A model generated the notes under the pieces. That model saw only the letters and a list, made by a program, of their open reading frames with translations. It was not told the DNA's origin and did no database searches. The translations under genes and the position numbers were made by a program. From Actinomycetota bacterium (GTDB lineage: Bacteria > Actinomycetota > UBA4738 > HRBIN12), in assembly GCA_026003015.1 (NCBI GenBank), contig BPGL01000003.1, positions 222,140 to 286,139 of the forward strand: 64,000 nt of DNA, written 5' to 3'. Shown piece after piece: positions 33,027-41,314 of the stretch. The number at the start of each line of letters is the position of its first letter. Within the stretch, counting starts at the first letter, position 1.

Positions 33027-34661
33027 CTACTCCGGCGGGATCTCCGCGAAGGCGTACTCGACCTTGAGCCCCTGGCTGGCTCGGTACTGCCGCATGACGG
33101 CGTACACGATGATCCCGAGCAGGGCGGTGCCGAGCACGATCAGGTAGGGAAGCGAGTCGGCCGTGTAGGCGAGCCCCAGCTCCGGCCGGAACAGGAACGC
33201 CCCGACCATGAGCGCGCCGAACACGAACCCCGCGATGCCCACGATCGTGACGAGGGGCACGTTCCCGACCTTGTAGACCGCTCCCGGCGACGCTTCGTAG
33301 AGCTTCGCGGCCCGGTAGGGCAGGAGCGCCGCCGCCAACGCCGACAGCGTCATCACCGCGCCGTTGGCGAACGTCACCCCCAGGGTCCAGCGCGTCCACT
33401 CCGGCACGAGGTTGAAGCCGAGGATCACCGGGATCGCGCCGATGAAGTAGGCGACGTGCGCGTTGACCGGCGTCTTCCACCGAGGGTGGACCTTCGCGAA
33501 CCAGTCGGGGAGCAGCCCGTCCAGGCCCATCGCCACCATGATCCGGGTGGTGCCGATGTAGCAGTTGCACACGATCTGGAACGAGTTGAGGATGAACCCG
33601 AGGCCGATCAACAGCACGATGATCGGACTGCTCGTGAAGGCCATCGCCATCAGGTTCGGGAACATGAAGTTCCCCCCGATCGTGGCCTCCGGAACGCCCA
33701 GCCAGTAGCCGGACGACGCGATCAGGATCCCCTCCTGACCGATGCCCTTCTGCATCGCCAGGGCGAGCAGGATCAGCAGCGACGCCGTGACGGCCAGCGC
33801 TCCCACCATGATGAACACCTGCTGACGGAAGACGTGGGCGTTCTTGATCTCGCCCCCCTGCTCGGAGGAGTACGTGGCCCACTGCAGGCTCGTCCAGGCG
33901 ATCGGCGCAACGAGGAGCGTGCCGAACAGCCAGAACGGCGGGTTGAAGTTGACCCCGGCCGCCTCTGCCGCGGACCGTGCCGTCGCGAAGAACCCCTGCA
34001 CCCCGTCCACGCTTCCGACGAAGGCGTCGAGCTTCGCCGCGGCCGCCGAGGGGGTCGTCGTGAAGAACAGCAGCAGCACGATCCCGAACGCGACGAGGAT
34101 CGCGTACCACATCACGTACTGGAAGCGGACGTAGTTGCGGAAGCCGCTCACGAGCAGGACGAGCGACACGAGCGCGTTGGCGATGCTGATGATGATGATC
34201 CCGCTCGTGCTCGCCGCCCACGACCCGATATCGGTGAACACCTGGGTCCCGGTCGTGACGCCGAGGCCGATGAAGGTCGGTGCGATCCCGAGGACGGCCA
34301 GGAGCCACCCCGACAGCGCCACCCACTGCAGGATCCAGACGACGAAGAACGCGAACACGACGGTGAACCCGAACCCGCCGCCGAACACACGGCTCTGGAA
34401 GACGTAGTCCCCGCCCGAGCGGGGCAGCGCCGTCGCGAGCCACACGTACGCGAGCGCGATCGGCAGCTCGAAGAGGAACGCGAAGATGATCCCGAGGATC
34501 AGGTTCGATCCCTGCAGGGCGGTCGGCGCCCAGATGAAGGTCCAGGGGAAGATGATCCCCATCGTCAAGATGTTGTAGACGAACGCGGAGTACGGCGACA
34601 TGACGCGCACGAGCCCCGACGCCCGCCTCGTGAACACCTGCGGCGCGGTTGCTTCCGCCAT
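33027..34661 (-). CDS. APC-superfamily amino acid/amine permease
   Basis: A 544-residue membrane transporter with about 12 hydrophobic helices. The first region VYNILTMGIIFPWTFIWAP and the LPRSGGDYVFQSRV segment (about 80-93) resemble the helix 1 and helix 2-3 parts of APC transporters. ATG 34661 is preceded on its strand by AGGAGGG. It is followed by the DMGDH-like/kinase pair on the same strand, so it plausibly imports their substrate. The exact substrate group is not clear; members carry amino acids, polyamines and related amines. Confidence 0.87.
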   Translation of the reverse strand: MAEATAPQVFTRRASGLVRVMSPYSAFVYNILTMGIIFPWTFIWAPTALQGSNLILGIIFAFLFELPIALAYVWLATALPRSGGDYVFQSRVFGGGFGFTVVFAFFVVWILQWVALSGWLLAVLGIAPTFIGLGVTTGTQVFTDIGSWAASTSGIIIISIANALVSLVLLVSGFRNYVRFQYVMWYAILVAFGIVLLLFFTTTPSAAAAKLDAFVGSVDGVQGFFATARSAAEAAGVNFNPPFWLFGTLLVAPIAWTSLQWATYSSEQGGEIKNAHVFRQQVFIMVGALAVTASLLILLALAMQKGIGQEGILIASSGYWLGVPEATIGGNFMFPNLMAMAFTSSPIIVLLIGLGFILNSFQIVCNCYIGTTRIMVAMGLDGLLPDWFAKVHPRWKTPVNAHVAYFIGAIPVILGFNLVPEWTRWTLGVTFANGAVMTLSALAAALLPYRAAKLYEASPGAVYKVGNVPLVTIVGIAGFVFGALMVGAFLFRPELGLAYTADSLPYLIVLGTALLGIIVYAVMRQYRASQGLKVEYAFAEIPPE

Positions 34662-34697
34662 CCTCCCTCCTTGCGCGTACCTGCGTGCCGGGGCGGG

Positions 34698-35696
34698 CTA
34701 CCCGGACGTGAACTGATGACCCAGGACCTCTCCACCCCTGATCGCAACGATCAGGCCTCGCAACACCCCCTCTCCGTACTCGCTACCGGGGTTGTAGGCC
34801 GGGGTGCGGCCGTACGTGGCGATCCCCCGGGATTCGTGGATGTGTCCGTGCAGCCCGACGGTCGGCTGGTAGGCGGTGAGCGCATCGGCGACCGCCTGGG
34901 AGCCGGCCCCGTAGTGCACCGGCTGCCCGCGCTCCAACACCGGCGTCGGCGGCCACACCGACGCGTCGAGCTTGAGGCAGGTATCCAGGCCCGAGTCGAG
35001 CGGCGGGCAGTGGAAGTTGAAGACGGCGCGTGAGGGGTCCTCGATGTCCCGAAGGAGGTCCTCGATGATCACCTTGAGCTCGTCGTCCGTGCGCTCCCTC
35101 GGCGTGCTCCACGGCGTCGGGGTCGAGTAGCCGACCGTCACGAGAACGTGTTCGTCGTCGAGGGGGACGACCCGGTTCTCGGCGTTGACGACGCGGTCCT
35201 GCGCCTCCTGATCGATCGCGGAGAGCACGACGTCGGTGTCGTCGTTGCCGCCGCACAGGTAGACGCGCGCGTGGGTGCCGGCGAGACGCTCTTCCGCCAG
35301 AGCCACCCACTCCCGGAGCCGCTCGGCGGCCAGGACGTCGAACAGGCCGTCGATCCGCTCCTGGTCACCCTCGTAGGTCCGATACTCCTCGGGATCCATC
35401 TCCCGCCAGTAGAAGCCGAGCGTCTGCAGCGCACGTTTGAACGCGACCATCTCCTCCTCGGAGGTGATGTGGTGGTCCTGGCCCTGCAGCCGGGCTCGGA
35501 ACGTCCCCCCGGCGTCGCGCACGATCGGGATCAGGAGCTTGCCCATCAGGTCGCCGCCGAACACGAGCGCATCCACCTCGTAGAAGCGCGCGGCGTTCAG
35601 GAACTTCCGGTACGTCGGCTCGGAGCCGTGGATATCCGACGCGTAGAAGATCTTCGTGGGCTCCCCCCCGGGCCGGCCCTTCCGTAGGAACCTCAT
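34698..35696 (-). CDS. Metallophosphoesterase
   Basis: A 332-residue calcineurin-like phosphoesterase. The metal motifs are in order: FYASDIHGS (D21, H23), VFGGDLMG (D49), LCGGNDDTD (Asn of the GNxx motif), NFHCPP and LHGHIHES (GHxH). This set defines a binuclear-metal phosphatase or nuclease acting in the cytoplasm. Its ATG overlaps the stop of the nucleotidyltransferase gene (ATGA), and both follow a DeoR-type regulator gene, so the three form one operon. Substrate unknown; the pairing with a nucleotidyltransferase suggests the removal of a nucleotide or phosphate added by the partner, which is speculation. Confidence 0.88.
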   Translation of the reverse strand: MRFLRKGRPGGEPTKIFYASDIHGSEPTYRKFLNAARFYEVDALVFGGDLMGKLLIPIVRDAGGTFRARLQGQDHHITSEEEMVAFKRALQTLGFYWREMDPEEYRTYEGDQERIDGLFDVLAAERLREWVALAEERLAGTHARVYLCGGNDDTDVVLSAIDQEAQDRVVNAENRVVPLDDEHVLVTVGYSTPTPWSTPRERTDDELKVIIEDLLRDIEDPSRAVFNFHCPPLDSGLDTCLKLDASVWPPTPVLERGQPVHYGAGSQAVADALTAYQPTVGLHGHIHESRGIATYGRTPAYNPGSEYGEGVLRGLIVAIRGGEVLGHQFTSG

Positions 35697-36466
35697 CGAG
35701 CCTCCTCGATCGTCGGGATCAGCTCACCGACCTCGCGGTACCACCGCTTGCGATCGCCCACGCGCGCGCGCAGCTTCCACGCGAGCGATCTCGGCTCGGC
35801 CTCGATCCGCTCGAGGAGGCGCCGCACCTGGTCATCGACGCGCGTCTTGTCCTCGTCCGTCAACTGCTGATAGGTCGCCGCCATCTGCCGCACCTTCTCG
35901 AGGTTCATCGTGAGGGTTCGCCACCATCCCCAGTCGCGAGCGCAGAGCTGAGCGATCCGCTCGACGTTCACGGCGTCGTCGTCGTGTTCGGCGAGCGGGT
36001 GCTCGAGCAGCAGCATGATCGTGTCGATCAGGTCCTTCTCGTTGATCTCGACGATCTGCATCTTCTGCAGCAGCATCTCCGTCAGCGGGATCGTCTCGTC
36101 GTGCAGCTCGAGCCGACCGGCCCAGGGGATCGTGTGGCAGAAGGACAGCTCGTCGAGGAACACGTCGAGGTGCAATCGGGTCGCCGGGTGCTCCAGGACG
36201 AGGCGAGTCCCGCCGGAGTCGACGAAGACCTGCCGGTCGTTCACGTAGCCCTCGCGCTCGAGCAGCGCCACGATGCGGTCCGCGTCGCGCCCGTAGCCGG
36301 CGAAGTCGACGTCGGTGTAGGCGCGACCGAGCGCCTCCTGCAGGTGGGCGTATCGCGGACACCGGCGCGCGAAGGCGAGGGCGCCCACGAGGCGCAGCAC
36401 CACGCCCTCCTCGCGCGCCCGCTCGAGGAGGCGGGTGGCCTCGGCTTCGAAGGCGGCCTTATCCAC
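35693..36466 (-). CDS. Nucleotidyltransferase-fold protein (AbiEii/MNT-like)
   Basis: A 257-residue protein with the hallmarks of the Pol-beta-type nucleotidyltransferase fold: LRLVGALAF (about 25-32, in place of GGxA), AYTDVDFAGYG with D52 and D54 as metal ligands, and LHLDVFLDEL with D101 as third acid. LLQKMQI (K135) and INEKDLIDTIMLLLEH resemble the KL..R..KDl.D helix of AbiEii-like proteins. It overlaps the DeoR-type gene by 8 nt upstream and the metallophosphoesterase by 4 nt downstream. It may add a nucleotide to a metabolite, RNA or protein; a toxin-like function is possible but no antitoxin of the AbiEi type is adjacent. Confidence 0.7.
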   Translation of the reverse strand: MDKAAFEAEATRLLERAREEGVVLRLVGALAFARRCPRYAHLQEALGRAYTDVDFAGYGRDADRIVALLEREGYVNDRQVFVDSGGTRLVLEHPATRLHLDVFLDELSFCHTIPWAGRLELHDETIPLTEMLLQKMQIVEINEKDLIDTIMLLLEHPLAEHDDDAVNVERIAQLCARDWGWWRTLTMNLEKVRQMAATYQQLTDEDKTRVDDQVRRLLERIEAEPRSLAWKLRARVGDRKRWYREVGELIPTIEEAR

Positions 36467-37274
36467 TCCGTACCTCCTCGGCCGCGCTCGGCAGCGGTGA
36501 CACGACGCTCACCTCCACGCCCGCGGCCTCGAGCTCCTCGACGTAGGTCGGATCGATGCCCTCGTCGGTCACGAGGGCGGCGACGGCCTCGAGGGGCGCG
36601 ATCGAGAAGTCGGCCACCGTGCCGACCTTCGAGGAATCGGCGACGACCGTGACCGGCCCGCGCGTCTGCTCGATCATCACGCGCGCGATCTCGGCCTCCG
36701 GCGCCGCCGGCGTCGTGACGCCGGCCCGAAGGCTCAATCCCTCCACCCCGAGGAACGAGCGCGTCGCGTTCACCCGTCGCAGGGCCTCGGTCGCGAACGG
36801 GCCCGTGCAGGAGTTCGAGGGCGCCCGGTACTCGCCGCCGACGAGGATCACCTCGAGCCCCTCCCGCCCCACGGACTCCAGCGCGATCCCCACGTGGTTC
36901 GTCACGACCTTGACGGCGGGAGCCTCGAGGTGGCGGAACACCTCCAGCGTCGTCGTGCCCCCGTTCAGGAAGATCGTGTCCCGTGCCTCGACGAGCGCCG
37001 CCGCCGCCCGGCCGATGGCCCGCTTCTCGACGGCCCGTTGCGCGATCGCCTCCAGATAGGCGGGCTCGGCGCGCAGGTGGCGAGCGCGGACCGCCCCGCC
37101 GTGGGTGCGCTCGAGCACGCCGCGGCCCTCGAGCTCCTCCAGGTCGCGACGGACCGTGACCTCCGAGACGCCGAACTCCTCGGCCAGGGCCGAGACGCGC
37201 ACCGCGTGCTGCCGGCGGATCAGCTCCTCGATCCGCCGGTGACGCTCCGCGGGCAGCGGCTGCTCCACCGGCAT
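36459..37274 (-). CDS. DeoR/GlpR-family transcriptional regulator
   Basis: A 271-residue DeoR-type repressor. The HTH covers about residues 8-60 (RHRRIEELIRRQHAVRVSALAEE region, then VSEVTVRRDLEELEGRG) and the C-terminal sensor domain, which resembles ribose-5-phosphate isomerase, includes FLNGGTTTLEVFRHL and VVADSSKVG, the phosphosugar-binding type motifs. Start ATG at 37274. It diverges from etfBA and heads an operon with a nucleotidyltransferase and metallophosphoesterase. CGAAC boxes in the 130-nt divergent gap may be its sites. Effector probably a phosphorylated small molecule, as for the family. Confidence 0.88.
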   Translation of the reverse strand: MPVEQPLPAERHRRIEELIRRQHAVRVSALAEEFGVSEVTVRRDLEELEGRGVLERTHGGAVRARHLRAEPAYLEAIAQRAVEKRAIGRAAAALVEARDTIFLNGGTTTLEVFRHLEAPAVKVVTNHVGIALESVGREGLEVILVGGEYRAPSNSCTGPFATEALRRVNATRSFLGVEGLSLRAGVTTPAAPEAEIARVMIEQTRGPVTVVADSSKVGTVADFSIAPLEAVAALVTDEGIDPTYVEELEAAGVEVSVVSPLPSAAEEVRSG

Positions 37275-37312
37275 CCCTCCCCCGGCGTCGGGCCCGGCCC
37301 GGCGCCCTTGAC

Positions 37313-37384
37313 CGAACGAGAGCGAGTTTGTTCGTTTCCGAGCGAGAACGCAAGTCCCACGCGGTACCATCCACCGCGAACGAG
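37313..37384. promoter_or_regulatory. CGAAC box cluster between deoR-type gene and etfB
   Basis: CGAACGAG occurs directly repeated at 37313-37320 and 37377-37384, with an inverted GTTCG at 37330-37334 (inside GTTCGTTT) forming CGAAC-N12-GTTCG with the first copy. The boxes lie in the divergent promoter region. DeoR-family repressors often bind repeated GTTCG/TTTCG-like elements, so this is a candidate operator. Confidence 0.4.
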
Positions 37385-37404
37385 ACGAGCCAGGAGGGCG
37401 GCCG

Positions 37405-38169
37405 GTGGACGTGGTCGTGTTCGCGAAGTACGTGCCCACCCCCGAGGGGACGCCCGAGCTCGGGCCCGACCACCTCCTCGTCCGGGACGGAGGCGACGGG
37501 GCCCTCGACCCGGGCGACACCTACGGGCTCGAGCTCGGCCTGCGGCTCGTGGAGGCCCACGGCGGCGAGGTCACCGTGGTCTCGATGGGCCCGGCGGGCG
37601 CGATCGCGGCGGTCCAGCGGGCCCTCGCGATGGGGGCCCACCGAGGGGTGCTCGTGACCGACCCGGCGCTGCGCGGGGCCGATGCCCTGGCCACGGCTCG
37701 GGTCCTGGCCGCGTGCCTGCGACGCCGACCCGCGGACCTCGTCCTCGCCGGGATCGAGTCGACCGACGGCTACACCGGCACGGTCCCGGTCACGGTCGCC
37801 GAGCTCCTCGGGATCCCGAGCGTGACCGCCGTTCGCGCGGTCGAGGTCGTCGACGGCGCCCTGCGGGTCGAGCGACAGACCGAGGAGGGCGCCGACGAGG
37901 TCGCCTGCCCCCTGCCCGCCCTGCTCACCGTGACGGCCGGAGCGACCGAGCCGCGGTTCCCGAGCCTGAAGGGCATCATGGGCGCGAAGCAGAAGCCCGT
38001 CGAAACGCTCGCCCTCGCCGACCTCGGGATCGACGTCGAGGACGTCCGGCCGACGCAACGGGTCGTGGCCGTCGCCGACGCGCCGCCGCCGGCCGGCGGC
38101 GAGATCGTGGACGCCGAGGTGGGGATCGCACGGATCGCCGACCTCCTCGTCGAGGCGAAGGTGCTGTGA
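37405..38169 (+). CDS. etfB: Electron transfer flavoprotein beta subunit
   Basis: A 254-residue ETF beta subunit, start GTG 37405 behind AGGAGGG (7-nt spacing). The N-terminus VVVFAKYVPTPEG matches the family start, and ADLVLAGIESTDGYTGTVP and LKGIMGAKQKPVETL (the recognition loop region) follow. ETF collects electrons from acyl-CoA dehydrogenases and from dimethylglycine/sarcosine dehydrogenases and passes them to the quinone pool. The gene overlaps etfA by ATGA. The three DMGDH-like proteins and several acyl-CoA dehydrogenases in this window are plausible electron donors. Confidence 0.94.
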   Translation: MDVVVFAKYVPTPEGTPELGPDHLLVRDGGDGALDPGDTYGLELGLRLVEAHGGEVTVVSMGPAGAIAAVQRALAMGAHRGVLVTDPALRGADALATARVLAACLRRRPADLVLAGIESTDGYTGTVPVTVAELLGIPSVTAVRAVEVVDGALRVERQTEEGADEVACPLPALLTVTAGATEPRFPSLKGIMGAKQKPVETLALADLGIDVEDVRPTQRVVAVADAPPPAGGEIVDAEVGIARIADLLVEAKVL

Positions 38170-39131
38170 TGGCTTCGGTCTGGGTCGTAGCCCCGGTCGA
38201 CCGCTCCGGCGCCCTGCACCCGGCGTCCCTCGAGCTGTGCACGAAGGCGCGGTCCCTGACCGAGGACGTCGCGGTCGTCGCCGTCGGACCGGGGGCCGCC
38301 GAGGCGGCAGGACCCCTCGGGGACCACGGCGCGCGCCGCGTCTGGGTCTGGGACGACACCGCGGCCCACGACCACCCGGGCTCGGCGGCTGCGGTCGTGG
38401 CTGACCTCGTCGCCGAGCACCGCCCCTCGCTGCTGCTCCTGCCGATGACCTACGACATGCGCGACGTCGCCGGGCGGCTGCAGGCGCGGCTCGGGTCGAC
38501 GCTCATGAGCAACGCGACCGACCTCCTCGACCTCGACCGGGCCCGCACGGAGATCTTCGGCGGCACGAAGATCGTGGACGTGGCCCTGGAGGGGCCGGAG
38601 CCGAGGATCGTGCTCGTGCGTCCCCGGTCCTTCGAGGCCGAGCCGGTGGGAGGGACGGCGGAGGTGGTCGAGTGCTCTTCGGACCTCCCGGAGCTCGCGC
38701 GGGCCGTCCGCGTCTCGGGGCGGCGGGCCGAGGCCGCGGCCGCCGCGAAGCTCGAGGACGCGCGCGTCGTGATCGCCGGCGGCCGCGGCCTCGGCGGCCC
38801 CGAGGGCTTCGCCCTCCTCGAGGAGCTCGCTGGGGCGATCGGCACCGCCGCGGTCGGCGCCTCGCGCGCGGCCGTCGACGCCGGCTGGGTTCCCTATAGC
38901 CTGCAGATCGGCCAGACGGGCAAGACCGTCAAGCCCGACGTCTACCTCGCCGTCGGCATCTCCGGGGCGCTTCAGCACGTCGTCGGGATGAAGGGCGCGA
39001 AGCGCATCGTCGCGATCAACAAGGACGCCGAGGCCCCGATCATGCGGATGGCCGACCTCGGCGTCGTGGGCGACCTGTTCGAGATCGTGCCGAGGCTCAC
39101 CGAGGAGATCCGCCGACGGACCGCATCCTGA
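38169..39131 (+). CDS. etfA: Electron transfer flavoprotein alpha subunit
   Basis: A 320-residue ETF alpha subunit. The C-terminal FAD-binding domain shows VGASRAAVDAGWVPYSLQIG, GQTGKTVKPDVYLAVGISGA and IVAINKDAEAPIM, diagnostic of EtfA. ATG at 38169 overlaps the etfB stop. The N-terminal domain pairs with EtfB. The gene is followed directly by a membrane Fe-S oxidoreductase, so the trio etfB-etfA-FeS probably forms an ETF:quinone electron path in place of a classical ETF-QO. Confidence 0.94.
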   Translation: MASVWVVAPVDRSGALHPASLELCTKARSLTEDVAVVAVGPGAAEAAGPLGDHGARRVWVWDDTAAHDHPGSAAAVVADLVAEHRPSLLLLPMTYDMRDVAGRLQARLGSTLMSNATDLLDLDRARTEIFGGTKIVDVALEGPEPRIVLVRPRSFEAEPVGGTAEVVECSSDLPELARAVRVSGRRAEAAAAAKLEDARVVIAGGRGLGGPEGFALLEELAGAIGTAAVGASRAAVDAGWVPYSLQIGQTGKTVKPDVYLAVGISGALQHVVGMKGAKRIVAINKDAEAPIMRMADLGVVGDLFEIVPRLTEEIRRRTAS

Positions 39132-39205
39132 ACGCCCTCGCGCTGGCCGCGGTCCTTGCCGCCGCCGTCGGCACGTTCCTGCACCGCGCCCGTCGGCGTC
39201 TCGGC

Positions 39206-41107
39206 GTGCTCCGGGCCGCCAGGCCGATCGGGCCGCTCGACCGCCCCGGCGCGCGCCTCCGACGCGAGCTCGTCCAGGTGCTCGGCCAGCGCAAGCTGTT
39301 CCAGAAGCCGATCCCCGGGCTGATGCACGCCCTGATCTTCTGGGGCTTCGTCGTGCTGCTCCCCACGATCGCCGAGGCGGCTGTCGCGATCGTGGATCCC
39401 CGGGCGCGGCTCCCGCTGCTCGGCGACGCCCCGTGGTTCGCCCTGGCGGTCGACCTGTTCGCGACCGGGGTCGTGGTCGGGGTCGCGATCGCCCTGTGGA
39501 TCCGCAAGGTGCAGCGCCCCGACCGGTTCCGCGGCTCGCACCTGCGCGAGGCCGACCTGATCCTCGCGTGGATCCTCGGCATCGTCGGGACGTTGCTGGC
39601 CTGGAACGCCACCAGGATCGCGCTCGGGCTCGCGCCCCATGAGTCGTCGATGCCTGTGTCGGGGGCGCTCGCACGGCTCGCCGGTTCGGCGGCGGAGGTC
39701 CCCGCGGCCGAGCGCGCCCTCGTGTGGTCGCACCTGCTGCTCGTCCTGGGGTTCCTCGCCTACCTCCCGGGCTCCAAGCACCTGCACATCATCACCGCCG
39801 CGCCGAACGTCCTGCTGTCGAAGACGCGGCCGAGCGGGGCCCTGCAGCCGCTGCGGATCGACCTCGACGCGCCCGAAGACGAGATCCGCTTCGGCGCTGG
39901 GGTCGCGACCGACCTGTCCCGCAGCCAGATCCTCGACCTGTTCACCTGTACGGAGTGCGGTCGCTGCCAGGAGGTCTGTCCGGCCTGGGCGACCGGCAAA
40001 CCGCTATCGCCGAAACTGCTCATCATGGACCTCCGCGACCACGTCGCGGCCCAGGCGCCGGCGATCGGCGGGGGCGGCGACGCCGGGACGGTCGAGCTCC
40101 AGCCGCTCGTGCCAGCGGCCGTCGAGGACGAGGTCGTGTGGGACTGCGTGACGTGCGGCGCGTGTGTGCAGGAGTGCCCGGTCGACATCGAGCACGTCGA
40201 CACGATCGTGGACCTGCGTCGGTACCTCGTGATGGCCGAGTCGCGGTTCCCACCCGAGGCCGCACCGATGCTGCGGGGGATCGAGGGCCCGAGCGAGAAC
40301 CCCTGGGGCCAACCGGCCGCCGAGCGGACCGCGTGGGCCGAGGGGCTGGAGGTCCGGGTCCTGGCTCCGGGCGACCCGCCGCCGGAGTGGCTCTACTGGG
40401 TCGGATGCGCGGGGGCCTTCGACGAGCGGGCGCGGGCGACGACCCGGTCGGTCGCGCGGCTGCTCACCGCCTCGGGCGTGGACTGGGCGATCCTTGGACC
40501 GCGGGAGCGCTGCACCGGCGACCCCGCGCGGCGGCTCGGCCACGAGTTCCTCTTCCAGAACCTTGCGGAGCGCAACGTCGAGACGCTCGGCCAGGCCGGC
40601 GTCACGAAGGTCGTCGCGAGCTGCGCCCACTGCTTCAACACCCTGGCGAACGAGTACCCCGACTACGGCGCCCGCCTCGAGGTCGTCCACCACACGGAGC
40701 TGCTCGCCCGACTGATCGCCGAGGGACGGCTCCGGCCGTCGCGCGGCGCCGTGGGCGCCGTGACGTACCACGACGCCTGCTACCTCGGCCGGCACAACGG
40801 CCGCTACGAGGCGCCTCGCGAGGTGCTCGGGACCGTGGCGACCCGCACCGCGGAGATGCCGCGCAGCCGCGAGCGATCGTTCTGCTGCGGCGCCGGCGGC
40901 GCCCGGATGTGGATGGAGGAGGGCGGCACCGCCCGCATCAACGACACGCGCCTGGCGGAGGCCGCGGCCACGGGCGCCGACGTCGTGGCGGTCGCCTGTC
41001 CCTACTGCCTCGTGATGCTCGACGACGCCGCGCGCGCCCGGGGGTCCGGCGCCCCGCGCGTGGCCGACGTCGCGGTGCTGCTCGAGGAGGCGACCCGCCC
41101 CGCTTAG
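39206..41107 (+). CDS. Membrane Fe-S oxidoreductase, heterodisulfide-reductase/DgcB-like
   Basis: A membrane protein that probably passes electrons from ETF to quinone. After N-terminal helices (ALIFWGFVVLLPTIAEAAVA and further segments, to about residue 190) come two [4Fe-4S] motifs, CTECGRCQEVCP and CVTCGACVQECP, then two CCG-type domains (HDACYLGRHNG and FCCGAGGARMWMEEGG). DgcB in Pseudomonas glycine-betaine catabolism and related proteins have this plan. GTG 39206 is the first standard start codon, but the frame is open upstream, and a hydrophobic LALAAVLAAAVGTFL segment begins at a CTG (39128) that overlaps the etfA stop. A CTG start giving 659 residues is therefore possible. Confidence 0.88.
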   Translation: MLRAARPIGPLDRPGARLRRELVQVLGQRKLFQKPIPGLMHALIFWGFVVLLPTIAEAAVAIVDPRARLPLLGDAPWFALAVDLFATGVVVGVAIALWIRKVQRPDRFRGSHLREADLILAWILGIVGTLLAWNATRIALGLAPHESSMPVSGALARLAGSAAEVPAAERALVWSHLLLVLGFLAYLPGSKHLHIITAAPNVLLSKTRPSGALQPLRIDLDAPEDEIRFGAGVATDLSRSQILDLFTCTECGRCQEVCPAWATGKPLSPKLLIMDLRDHVAAQAPAIGGGGDAGTVELQPLVPAAVEDEVVWDCVTCGACVQECPVDIEHVDTIVDLRRYLVMAESRFPPEAAPMLRGIEGPSENPWGQPAAERTAWAEGLEVRVLAPGDPPPEWLYWVGCAGAFDERARATTRSVARLLTASGVDWAILGPRERCTGDPARRLGHEFLFQNLAERNVETLGQAGVTKVVASCAHCFNTLANEYPDYGARLEVVHHTELLARLIAEGRLRPSRGAVGAVTYHDACYLGRHNGRYEAPREVLGTVATRTAEMPRSRERSFCCGAGGARMWMEEGGTARINDTRLAEAAATGADVVAVACPYCLVMLDDAARARGSGAPRVADVAVLLEEATRPA

Positions 41108-41162
41108 GGTGCCCTGTCACGGAGTTCTGGCGACGCGTCGGCTCTCGCGAGACCACGTCTTC
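41105..41162 (+). repeat. 58-nt imperfect repeat, copy A (at the stop codon of the Fe-S oxidoreductase gene)
   Basis: Begins exactly at the TAG stop codon and matches 43754-43811 at 48 of 58 positions without gaps. Seven of the ten differences fall at third positions of codons read in frame with the upstream gene. In that frame both copies give a G-x-LS-x-x-SGDASA-x-ARPRL peptide. Nature unknown. Confidence 0.7.
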
Positions 41163-41314
41163 CCGATGGCCTGGACGAGACCGTCGTGATGCCGACGACC
41201 ACCGGCGGAAGCCAGGTCCACCATCGGGCCGGCGAGAAGAACTTCCCCGGCGCCGACGAGGTCGACCTGCGGTCATCGGGCGGGCCCGACGGGCCCGTCG
41301 GGTAACCTTCGGCC

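Noticed and set aside
35693..36466. AbiE-type toxin of a toxin-antitoxin pair.
   Set aside because: No AbiEi-like antitoxin is adjacent; the neighbours are a DeoR regulator and a metallophosphoesterase.
41105..41162. The CGACGCGTCG palindrome in the repeat as an intrinsic terminator.
   Set aside because: No T-run follows, and the second copy reads CGACGCATCG, which destroys the symmetry.
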